Of a DNA stretch of 35,343 bases, positions 15,711 to 22,198 are shown one piece after another (position 1 is the first letter of the stretch; every line of letters starts with the position of its first letter). The position numbers were made by a program, and so were the translations under genes. Origin of the DNA: Corynebacterium phocae (lineage in GTDB: Bacteria > Actinomycetota > Actinomycetes > Mycobacteriales > Mycobacteriaceae). Below the pieces are notes generated by a model. The model was not told where the DNA came from. It did not search any database and saw only the letters and a program-made list of their open reading frames with translations. The stretch covers positions 1 to 35,343 of the forward strand of contig NZ_VXKJ01000042.1 in NCBI RefSeq assembly GCF_008693075.1. The letters are read 5' to 3'.

Positions 15711-15929
15711 ATGCACATGAAAAATATGACCGGCAACACCACCAACTGGGCTGCGGACCTTATCGAGGGCGATACCCAGCAAGGCCGGATCGTTTCGATT
15801 CAGCGCCCGGAGGGCCACCTGGTCCGCGCCAAAATTGGCGGCAAAACCCACGAAATGACCAGTGAAAAAGGACAGGCGTTCAACATGGACACCATTACCG
15901 ACTGGGTACGGACGCTGCCAGCCCAGTAA
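15711..15929 (+). CDS. Small prophage protein of unknown function
   Basis: A 72-residue protein. It begins MHMKNMTGNTTNWAADLIEG and contains a beta-rich QGRIVSIQRPEGHLVRAKIGG section and a C-terminal DTITDWVRTLPAQ. It resembles no family I can name. The start is supported by AAGGAGAAACACA before ATG, the same leader that precedes the gene at 16930. A start at Met3 is possible. It lies between the acidic protein and the helix-turn-helix gene on the same strand. Confidence 0.65.
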   Translation: MHMKNMTGNTTNWAADLIEGDTQQGRIVSIQRPEGHLVRAKIGGKTHEMTSEKGQAFNMDTITDWVRTLPAQ

Positions 15930-15937
15930 CCACAACT

Positions 15938-15995
15938 ACCCCGGGGTTCAGGCCCCGGGGTTCACGCCTGCCCCCGTAGCAAGATGGGGGCGGGC
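15938..15995 (+). terminator. Two consecutive GC-rich hairpins
   Basis: ACCCCGGGG (15938-15946) pairs with CCCCGGGGT (15953-15961). A second stem joins GCC(T)GCCCCC to GGGGGCGGGC at 15966-15995, followed by ATTAT. They lie between the 72-residue gene and the helix-turn-helix gene, so they are probable terminators or attenuators. Confidence 0.55.
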
Positions 15996-16014
15996 ATTAT
16001 CGAGAGGATCGGAT

Positions 16015-16521
16015 ATGAAAGCAAAAGAGATCGCGGCCGCCTTTAACCGAAAATTCCCGGATTTTATCGAGCCGTTGACGGCGGAGAATTTTCTACTACA
16101 GGGGCCGGGGGAAGATGAAAACCTAGCGGAGGGCTGGGGGGTAGAAACCCCGTTCGCAGACACGCGGACATACCTCGACCATCACCGGCAAGTAGCCGGG
16201 CTACTGCGCGGGGTAGGGAGTATGGCCGGGGATATGGGCGGAGTAAGAATTTTCCCACCGGCGCGGATTCATTCCAAGATGGATCGGGAGCGCAAAGAAT
16301 TGCTTGCGCGAGATTTAGATATCGAGCAGGTACGCACGGGGTTGCTGGCGGCACAGGAAGAAATTACGCGGGCGCAGGAGGTGGTGGACTCGCGGCGCGC
16401 GGAGTTCCACCAGCAGATTAGGGACGCAGTTACCGGAGGTATTACCAAGGCGGAAGTTATTCGGACTACCGGGCTTTCGCGCACTTACATTGACAGAATT
16501 GTGACTAACGCCACACCATAA
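16015..16521 (+). CDS. Helix-turn-helix protein of the prophage cassette
   Basis: A 168-residue protein. The N-terminal half is mixed, with acidic GPGEDENLAEGWG. The middle (about residues 85-140) is a charged coiled-coil-like helix (DRERKELLARDLDIEQV, AQEEITRAQEVVDSRRAEF). The C-terminus is a helix-turn-helix, GGITKAEVIRTTGLSRTYID, the pattern of small phage DNA-binding proteins. I start at the ATG at 16015, preceded by GAGAGGATCGG; a longer frame upstream overlaps the previous gene. Its last codons lie inside the 155-bp repeat, and a copy of those 25 bases stands alone before the first acidic gene. It could regulate the palindromic promoters on either side; this is inference. Confidence 0.65.
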   Translation: MKAKEIAAAFNRKFPDFIEPLTAENFLLQGPGEDENLAEGWGVETPFADTRTYLDHHRQVAGLLRGVGSMAGDMGGVRIFPPARIHSKMDRERKELLARDLDIEQVRTGLLAAQEEITRAQEVVDSRRAEFHQQIRDAVTGGITKAEVIRTTGLSRTYIDRIVTNATP

Positions 16522-16651
16522 AGTACCAACTCGAGTGTGCATTCACACCCTAGTACTGGTATCATAATAGGTACAGGCACGGAGCCGGAGGAAACAAAAG
16601 CCCACCTGAATCCACACCCAACCCAACACAAGGAGCAACACAATGCAGGAC
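16497..16651 (+). repeat. 155-bp perfect direct repeat, copy 2
   Basis: Identical to 15192-15346. It contains the end of the helix-turn-helix gene, the GTGTG-CATT-CACAC palindrome (16535-16548), the extended -10 (16557-16568), the leader, and the ATG plus two codons of the gene at 16643. Recombination between the copies would delete exactly 1305 bp and still leave one promoter and one acidic gene. Confidence 0.95.
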
Positions 16652-16891
16652 ATCATCACCAGCAACCAGATCGAGAGCTACCAGCCCGGCGTCCACTTTT
16701 CCACCCCAGACGAGGCCCTGCGAATGGTTGAGCGCGACATTCTTCAAGAGTGGGAAGGCGATTACGACCTAGAACAGATTTATGACGAACTCGTAATTTT
16801 CGCTGGCTACCACGGCACCAACCCACAGTGGGCAATCTATGACGGCGAAGACTTTTGGGACATCGTAGAATCCTGCGACACCAACAACTAA
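16643..16891 (+). CDS. Small, highly acidic prophage protein (family A, copy 2)
   Basis: An 82-residue paralogue of the protein at 15338, with which it shares the start MQD, HFST, VERDI, DYDLEQI, FAGY and a C-terminal Cys. It has about 19 Asp/Glu, two Arg and no Lys, so it is strongly negative. Several Trp residues (LQEWEGD, NPQWAIYDG, DFWDIV) are specific to this copy. The two proteins have diverged widely, yet their promoters and leaders are identical. Function is unknown; a DNA-mimic or inhibitor role is a hypothesis from charge and context only. Confidence 0.75.
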   Translation: MQDIITSNQIESYQPGVHFSTPDEALRMVERDILQEWEGDYDLEQIYDELVIFAGYHGTNPQWAIYDGEDFWDIVESCDTNN

Positions 16892-16929
16892 CCCGCCGGG
16901 CAACCCGACCACACACAAGGAGAAACACA

Positions 16930-17142
16930 ATGGAAACCCTGGCAGCAACCACAACCCGCGACATCATCTTCAACCACTACACTGGGCAAAAAGCCTACCC
17001 CGCCGGAACCGTAGTGGAACTTATCACGGAAGAATTTGAAGAAAATGAAAATCACTTTTCCATCATTCCGCTAGAAGAAGACTGGCACAACGGGATCCGC
17101 CCGTTCGCTTATGTTTGCTTTGCAGATATCGAGCCAATCTAA
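16930..17142 (+). CDS. Small acidic prophage protein
   Basis: A 70-residue protein starting METLAATTTRDIIFNHYTG, with an acidic centre (ELITEEFEENENHFS) and a C-terminal FAYVCFADIEPI. It has about 13 acidic against 3 basic residues. The ATG at 16930 is chosen over the upstream frame because AAGGAGAAACACA precedes it, the same leader as the gene at 15711. It follows the 16643 gene by 38 bases, probably in one transcript. No family is recognised. Confidence 0.65.
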   Translation: METLAATTTRDIIFNHYTGQKAYPAGTVVELITEEFEENENHFSIIPLEEDWHNGIRPFAYVCFADIEPI

Positions 17143-17149
17143 ACCCCCG

Positions 17150-17202
17150 CCCCGGGGCCTAGCGCCCCGGGGGGTAACCCCCAATCTGGAATTTTTCACC
17201 AC
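17150..17202 (+). repeat. Repeated hairpin plus leader motif (copy 2)
   Basis: The 23-base hairpin CCCCGGGG-cctagcg-CCCCGGGG at 17150-17172 is identical to 15586-15608. It is followed by the AATCTGGAATTTTTCACC motif at 17183, the same order as at 15586-15635. The cassette thus reuses a gene-spacer module. Confidence 0.8.
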
Positions 17203-17223
17203 CTCAACACAAGGAGTTTCACC

Positions 17224-18057
17224 ATGCAGTACCAAATCAACACCGACACCATCACCGGAACCCAGGAAACCCCGGAGGGGAATTTCCCCTACGAATTCAC
17301 CCTCACCCACTACGTAGACGGCCCCCTGCACATCATCACCCGGGGTAGCGAGCGCCTAGAGTGCACCCACCCCGGCGCAGCGTTCGACATCTACGGACAA
17401 GCCAAAGCCCGCGAATTCCACCACTACACGCTCAAAGAGCTTGCGAACCGCTGGGACCGCGTGGAGCTCGAAACCCAGCTGCAGGCGTTGCGTAACGTAA
17501 TCGAAACCGGCGACATTACCGAAATTGAACTCTGCGGCGGCTTTTACAGCGAAACCAAAGACGAAGAACCCGACTCATTCGCACAGATTCACGCCCCCGG
17601 CCTATATTGGGACGATTTCGGAACCCTAGCAATCGCGGCCCTGGTTCACAACAACGGATTGCTCACCCCCGCCCATAGCGGAGTTGAGGTTTCCTGGGTT
17701 GCCGGTGAAGAAATCCTAGACGATGAAATCTTTGACGGCCTAGACATCCAGGACAACGAAGAAACCCTAGCGGAAATCATGGACATGGTGAAAAAGTACT
17801 GCACCGGCAAGTGGCCCATGAATATCCCTACCGAAATCCAAGAGGTTCTGGAAACCACCGGCGGGGACAAAGCCGCAAAACTTTACAGGGACGGCATAAT
17901 GTGGGGCGATATTTCCATACAGGCTAACCGGGCATACGTTCAAGACACGGAACAGACCGTTCACGAACTGATTAGCCGGGACAAAATTTCAATGAGCCAA
18001 ATCGAATCCTGGGTTTGCACCCTTTACGGGCCGGTCGGGACCACAACCAAGATTTAG
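17224..18057 (+). CDS. Prophage cassette protein of unknown function (277 residues)
   Basis: The largest protein of the plus-strand cassette, starting MQYQINTDTITGTQET after AAGGAGTTTCACC. The N-terminal 100 residues look beta-rich and then helical (YTLKELANRWDRVELETQL). The middle has AQIHAPGLYWDDFGTLAIAALVHNNGLL. Residues about 155-180 are very acidic (GEEILDDEIFDGLDIQDNEE). The C-terminal third is helical (QTVHELISRDKISMSQIESWV). No catalytic motif, signal peptide or membrane segment is seen. It ends the cassette, facing the late genes across a terminator. A cytosolic role in the lysogen, for example an anti-phage or anti-defence effector, is speculative. Confidence 0.7.
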   Translation: MQYQINTDTITGTQETPEGNFPYEFTLTHYVDGPLHIITRGSERLECTHPGAAFDIYGQAKAREFHHYTLKELANRWDRVELETQLQALRNVIETGDITEIELCGGFYSETKDEEPDSFAQIHAPGLYWDDFGTLAIAALVHNNGLLTPAHSGVEVSWVAGEEILDDEIFDGLDIQDNEETLAEIMDMVKKYCTGKWPMNIPTEIQEVLETTGGDKAAKLYRDGIMWGDISIQANRAYVQDTEQTVHELISRDKISMSQIESWVCTLYGPVGTTTKI

Positions 18058-18073
18058 CCCTAAAACGCGGAAA

Positions 18074-18108
18074 GCCCCGCCCTCCCACGACAAGGTGGGG
18101 GGCGGGGA
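18074..18108. terminator. Hairpin between convergent cassette and late genes
   Basis: GCCCCGCCCTCCCAC and GTGGGGGGCGGGG form a strong stem around a short loop, lying between the ends of the plus-strand cassette and the minus-strand late operon. U-runs are weak on both sides, but position and stability suit a bidirectional terminator. Confidence 0.6.
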
Positions 18109-18528
18109 CTAGCCAGCCGGGTATTGCTTACGCTCCCATTCCGGGTAGGTAAGCATAGGCGGGGGTTTGAGCTTAATCCCCTCTTCAATGGCCCAGAATT
18201 CCAGGGCGCGCCAATATTCAGCGACATACAAGGAATAATCGTGGCTCCGGCGGTCTTTTTCGCGCAGTGAATCAAGTTCCGATTCCACGCGCGAATAATT
18301 TTCTTCCAGCCGCGCAATGCGCCGGGCGTTAGACTGTTCGTCTGCCTCCCGGGCGCGTTCCTTATGGCGCTGCAACGCCCGCGCCGCGCCACCCAAAAGA
18401 CCGGCGTATTTAGCCGCCGCGTTAGACAGCGCTCCGGATATCGCCACTACGAAAAGTAGTAGGTAGGAAATGAACCCGGCTGGGGATTTCGGGTCAACAA
18501 ATGTTTCTAGAATCGTTGCCGGTTCCAT
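18109..18528 (-). CDS. Membrane-anchored coiled-coil phage protein
   Basis: A 139-residue protein. One transmembrane segment (about residues 18-38, SYLLLFVVAISGALSNAA) is followed by a basic stretch and a long coiled coil (ARLEENYSRVESELDSLREKD), then a soluble tail with a Pro-rich KLKPPPMLTYPEW. It is the last gene of the late operon, downstream of the holin, and overlaps the previous gene by 35 bases. GGGAGG precedes its ATG. The architecture would suit a spanin-like or other accessory lysis protein, or a superinfection-exclusion protein. No family is recognised. Confidence 0.7.
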   Translation of the reverse strand: MEPATILETFVDPKSPAGFISYLLLFVVAISGALSNAAAKYAGLLGGAARALQRHKERAREADEQSNARRIARLEENYSRVESELDSLREKDRRSHDYSLYVAEYWRALEFWAIEEGIKLKPPPMLTYPEWERKQYPAG

Positions 18529-18925
18529 CAGCCTCCCGCCCGCGTATCACCGCTAAATGAATCGTAAGTGACCACGCAATCACGGCCCATAGTGCCGCCG
18601 TGGATAGGTACAGGGTGAAAAACCGCCAATCATCAACCACGCCGGTTAGAAAAACATCATCAAAAGCCAACACGGCAAAAGCCAGATACAGGGCCATTGC
18701 GAAGACCGCGCCGGAGCGGACAAGATGGGGGGCGCGGGCCATGATTCCGACTAGAACGACTAGCGAAATTGTGAGACAACACGCCCCCCATATTTTCACG
18801 GACCCGTTGCCGTTGACGGGGAAAGCAGAAATGACGGTCGCTGGATTCCCTAGCAGGTAATCCAAACCCCGCGAACCCAGCTGGATAGCCATAATGAAAA
18901 TTACGGCGTGCAGGGCGCGCGACAT
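18494..18925 (-). CDS. Four-helix membrane protein of the lysis region
   Basis: A 143-residue hydrophobic protein with about four predicted membrane helices (residues about 5-22, 44-62, 70-90 and 100-125), ending in a short hydrophilic tail rich in Gly/Asn/Arg. It starts two bases after the holin gene, so it is translationally linked. A second holin, an antiholin or a phage exclusion protein are all possible from position and topology. No recognised motif. Confidence 0.7.
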   Translation of the reverse strand: MSRALHAVIFIMAIQLGSRGLDYLLGNPATVISAFPVNGNGSVKIWGACCLTISLVVLVGIMARAPHLVRSGAVFAMALYLAFAVLAFDDVFLTGVVDDWRFFTLYLSTAALWAVIAWSLTIHLAVIRGREADGTGNDSRNIC

Positions 18926-18927
18926 GC

Positions 18928-19167
18928 CTAGCCCACCTGCCGGTGGCGGCCGCCGCCCACGAGGGACGCGGAGTCCGGCGCGCCCGCACCAGCGGACGCA
19001 ATAGACGTGAGCACACTTACGGCCGTTGCAGTAGCCGCAATACCCAGGCCGGGCAACCAGTCAATTTCATAGATGGGGGTTCCCACCGCGATTACGGCAA
19101 TGAGCGCCTGGGCGAAAGTCTTCACGGCGCGCTCGAGCGTATCGAGCCAAAAATTCTTAGTTCGCAC
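18928..19167 (-). CDS. Phage holin (r1t-type)
   Basis: A 79-residue protein with the pattern of the r1t/actinophage holin family: an amphipathic LERAVKTFAQALIAVIAVG, a loop (EIDWLPGLG) and a second hydrophobic helix, AATATAVSVLTSIASAG, then a polar tail. Holins open the membrane at a set time so that the endolysin reaches the wall. The start is GTG, directly after the endolysin stop and preceded by GGAGGTGAAATAA, a strong ribosome site inside the end of the endolysin gene. Confidence 0.85.
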   Translation of the reverse strand: MRTKNFWLDTLERAVKTFAQALIAVIAVGTPIYEIDWLPGLGIAATATAVSVLTSIASAGAGAPDSASLVGGGRHRQVG

Positions 19168-20016
19168 TTATTTCACCTCCTCAAAAAGTTCAGTTAGTTT
19201 CACATCAATCAGCCGCAGGTACTGGTCCAGCGTGAATTCTTTGGACGTATCGACATAGGACGGATACACCGGCCCCGCGCTGCCCTTGTTGAACGTACCG
19301 GCGGCGATATCCGGGGATTTCCCCGGGAATCGGGACTCATACAGGCGCGTTACCTTGTAATCAATGTGGCGCAGGTACTCCGAGAATCGGAGTTCCCGCC
19401 CATCAACGTAAGACGGGTACTTAGTACCCGGGGCCGGGGCCTCGAGTTCAGGCGCGGGCGAGGGAGCGGCGGGCGCGGGCGCAGCAAGCAATTTCTTCGC
19501 ACCAGCAATGACCACATCCCACGGGAAATTAGCGCCCGGGTCAGTATGGTCAGATTCACGCCAAGCCAGGGACACGTCCCAGTGGCCAGCAACACCGGAC
19601 TTGCGGGCGCGCAAATCCGCCGGGGTGAGCTTAACCAGCTCAATCCCGTATTCGCGCGAATACGCGGCCATGATTTCCGACAACTTGCCCAGCTGCTTAG
19701 GGCGGGCAAGCCATTGTTCCCGGGTGAACGCCGCGCGCCCAGCAAGGCACACATGCCAGCCGGTACGATTCCCGGTGAACATCGCAGCCCACGGAATATA
19801 AGGGTCATCATTTTCACGGGCCGTCACACCATCACGGTCAATCACCACATGATACGAACCTCCCGCCGCCGGGGACAGCTGGTAACGCGCCATGGCAGCC
19901 GCGTCCAAATCCCGCCCCTCGAACGTATGCACGTACAAGACGTTACGCCCGGCCGGAGCCAGCCCATCATCATTAGCGGTCAGGATATCCATATCCGCAA
20001 CAAAAGCATTAGTCAT
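19168..20016 (-). CDS. Endolysin: N-acetylmuramoyl-L-alanine amidase with repeated C-terminal motif
   Basis: A 282-residue lysin. Residues about 1-175 form an amidase-2/PGRP domain that cleaves the MurNAc-L-Ala bond. Probable zinc ligands are His30 (LYVHTFEG), His145 (VAGHWDVS) and Asp159 in DHTDPGANFPWDVV; SYHVVIDRDG is the typical strand. A Pro/Ala-rich linker (about 178-197) follows. The C-terminus carries two related units, YPSYVDGRELRFSEYLRHID and YPSYVDTSKEFTLDQYLRLI, each ending in a helix, which probably bind the corynebacterial cell wall. AAGGAA precedes ATG. No LysB-like mycolyl-arabinogalactan esterase is seen nearby. Confidence 0.85.
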   Translation of the reverse strand: MTNAFVADMDILTANDDGLAPAGRNVLYVHTFEGRDLDAAAMARYQLSPAAGGSYHVVIDRDGVTARENDDPYIPWAAMFTGNRTGWHVCLAGRAAFTREQWLARPKQLGKLSEIMAAYSREYGIELVKLTPADLRARKSGVAGHWDVSLAWRESDHTDPGANFPWDVVIAGAKKLLAAPAPAAPSPAPELEAPAPGTKYPSYVDGRELRFSEYLRHIDYKVTRLYESRFPGKSPDIAAGTFNKGSAGPVYPSYVDTSKEFTLDQYLRLIDVKLTELFEEVK

Positions 20017-20030
20017 AACAATTCCTTTTC

Positions 20031-21128
20031 TTAGAGTTCGACTCGCGTGTATTCGGCATTATCGCCAGGAACGGAGAAATCCAGCTTGAGCTTGTGTTCA
20101 AACGGCTGACCGGCCAGGTCTTTGCCCTCAAAAGTGAGGATATAAGCCTTAGTTAAATCCCACTTAAATTCATGGAACGAAATCAGAATCGCGTCAGGAT
20201 AATAGTGTTCCCACTTGGATAGCGACAGCTGAACTTTCTTCCGGGGCGTATCTTCCCCCTCGATAGTGGCGTAGCAATCGAGCACACCATCAAGCGGAGA
20301 CACAGACTGATATAACGCCGTTCTGCGCTTTTTCGTAGTTTCGCCTAGACGGCCATTGGTACCGGCGTTAGAAAATTCGGAAACATCAGGCAGGCCCATA
20401 ATCCCACCGTGGGTTAGTGCGATTCCGCCACGAATACCGTCAAACCAATCTTTAGGCGGGTTAGCTTTAGTGACAGACACATCAGCAATAGGGGCTTCCA
20501 GCTCGCCATAAAATGCGGGATCGCGTTCCAACAAAAGCAGATTGGTAGCCACATATTCGACAACGGCAGCCATACCGCGCGCCAATTGAGCGGGCGAATG
20601 GTCCCCGCCACCCTTGTTGTGCCAAGGAATGTGGCAGAACACCGCCGGAATTTTCTTTAGCTGTTCATCGGTGTACATAGCATGAACCAGGGCGTTGCAC
20701 AGGTAGTCACCCGGATCGGTGGAAACATCAGCAACGATTTCGCTATTTTCGTTTACGTAAGCGGACACTCCGAGAACATCTAGATCAGATTCACAACACA
20801 CATGGCTATCCGCCGCAGAGTTCAGCAAACCACTTTTCCGCCTGCCATCCATGCCCGCCTGCCCGCCTGCATAATTCCACCCGAATTGTTCCACGCGCAT
20901 ACCGGGAATTCCACTAGACAGCCCGAACGACACAATCGCGTCCGCCCCAACTTCTTTCGCCAACTCACTAGCTTTCTTGTAACCCCCATCTCCCCCCCAA
21001 ACAACAGGCAAGGGCTTTGTGATGATTTGAGCCGGGCCGTAGTTATACGGCAGGTGTCGAGCCAGTTCCCAACTCGGGTTAGATAGAGACCCCTGGAACC
21101 CTAAAAAGCCAGTTACTAGAATTTTCAT
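20031..21128 (-). CDS. Phage protein with pyroglutamyl-peptidase I (C15) domain
   Basis: A 365-residue protein. Residues 1 to about 210 follow pyrrolidone carboxyl peptidase: MKILVTGFLGFQGSLSNPSW at the N-terminus, the Glu region MRVEQFGWN (Glu80), the Cys signature STDPGDYLCN (Cys144) and the His region AVFCHIPWH (His166). As I recall, Bacillus Pcp uses Glu81, Cys144 and His168, so triad and spacing are kept. The signature differs by Pro for Ala. Such enzymes remove N-terminal pyroglutamate. Residues about 215-365 are an additional domain of unknown fold. The gene sits between a tail protein and the endolysin and overlaps the former by ATGA, so it belongs to the late operon. Its phage role is not known. 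Confidence 0.8.
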   Translation of the reverse strand: MKILVTGFLGFQGSLSNPSWELARHLPYNYGPAQIITKPLPVVWGGDGGYKKASELAKEVGADAIVSFGLSSGIPGMRVEQFGWNYAGGQAGMDGRRKSGLLNSAADSHVCCESDLDVLGVSAYVNENSEIVADVSTDPGDYLCNALVHAMYTDEQLKKIPAVFCHIPWHNKGGGDHSPAQLARGMAAVVEYVATNLLLLERDPAFYGELEAPIADVSVTKANPPKDWFDGIRGGIALTHGGIMGLPDVSEFSNAGTNGRLGETTKKRRTALYQSVSPLDGVLDCYATIEGEDTPRKKVQLSLSKWEHYYPDAILISFHEFKWDLTKAYILTFEGKDLAGQPFEHKLKLDFSVPGDNAEYTRVEL

Positions 21129-22156
21129 GCCGCACCCTCAATCTCGCTATAAATTTCATCAATTTTGGCTTTCGCATCACCCGCGATAGCACCACTCGCG
21201 GACACGATTCCCACCTTATTCGGGAACCCGTCCCACACATCACGAATTACGGTGCGTCCGGTAATCTTCGATACCGGCTCCGCGAGATAAAGATCGTTTC
21301 GCTTATCTTCCGGCAAACTTTTCGCTTTTGCCCGCACGTATTCAATTACGGGCACAAGCTCAATTTTGGTAGCCGCAAGATCGGACAATTTTGCCAGTGG
21401 ATTAGTATCCGGGACGCTGGCAAAAGAGTAGCTCCGGGAGGACGTTTCAGGTTCCGGCTCTTCCCATGGACCGTAATCAGCCCACGGGTCTTTCTCCGGC
21501 GCAGCCGCAGGCGGGTCTTCCACAGGCGGGTCTTGCTTAGGTTGACTTTCCAGCTCTTCCACCCGCGCCACCAAGGAATCAATCCGCGCCACCAAATCAT
21601 CAACCGTAGTGTTGTCGGCTTTACCGTTCAGCTCGCGCCGCATAGCCCCTACCCGCTCGGTTAGAGGGCCGTATTCTTCCTGCACCTCCCTGAGTCCGCG
21701 TTCATATGCGATAAGCCGGGAAGAATGTTCTTCCACCTGCTCCACCAGGTCGCTAGGCACAGCCGGGGCCGGGGGCGGGGTGGCCGCCGCATTATCAACT
21801 AGGCGTTTAGCTTGCTCCACGAGCGCAGCAACACGTGAGACTACCGGCTCTTCGTAATCGTAACGCCCGGCCAGCAATTCGCGTAGCGTGATTTCTTCCT
21901 GGTCAGGAACAACAACTTCAAACCGGCGAGTGATGGGTAGCCCACTATCGAAAAATTGAACCAGCAACCGGCCCGGCACCACATTCTCCACCCGTAGCGG
22001 GCTAGTACTATCAGGCCGGTACAACGACAAGCGCTGGCGGCGCGGAATGACCACACCCACCCCGCCGTCACGCGCAGCAGGGGCAACAAATTCCACCGAA
22101 TCACCCTGCTGCAATTCATGCCGGAAATCAAAAGCCCTAATCACAATGGTAGTCAT
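21125..22156 (-). CDS. Minor tail protein with coiled coil
   Basis: A 343-residue protein. The N-terminal beta-rich domain (about residues 1-100; SVEFVAPAARDGG, VVIPRRQRLSLY, LPITRRFEVVVPDQEEITL) resembles domains that start phage tip or fibre proteins. Residues about 105-210 form coiled-coil helices (LVEQVEEHSSRLIAYERGL, VDDLVARIDSLVARVEELE), followed by a Pro/Glu-rich linker and a C-terminal domain of unknown fold ending SEIEGAA. A strong ribosome site, GAGGGTGG, precedes ATG. It lies after the propeller protein in the tail-fibre position. Probably a structural component of the tail tip. Confidence 0.65.
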   Translation of the reverse strand: MTTIVIRAFDFRHELQQGDSVEFVAPAARDGGVGVVIPRRQRLSLYRPDSTSPLRVENVVPGRLLVQFFDSGLPITRRFEVVVPDQEEITLRELLAGRYDYEEPVVSRVAALVEQAKRLVDNAAATPPPAPAVPSDLVEQVEEHSSRLIAYERGLREVQEEYGPLTERVGAMRRELNGKADNTTVDDLVARIDSLVARVEELESQPKQDPPVEDPPAAAPEKDPWADYGPWEEPEPETSSRSYSFASVPDTNPLAKLSDLAATKIELVPVIEYVRAKAKSLPEDKRNDLYLAEPVSKITGRTVIRDVWDGFPNKVGIVSASGAIAGDAKAKIDEIYSEIEGAA

Positions 22157-22198
22157 TTTAGACCACCCTCAAAAATATTCATCAAAAATTCTTCCTTT

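Noticed and set aside
14748..18060. Search for integrase and phage repressor in the left part of the prophage
   Set aside because: No tyrosine (R...HxxR...Y) or serine integrase and no repressor of usual size was seen; the only DNA-binding candidate is the protein at 16015. They are probably beyond the window.
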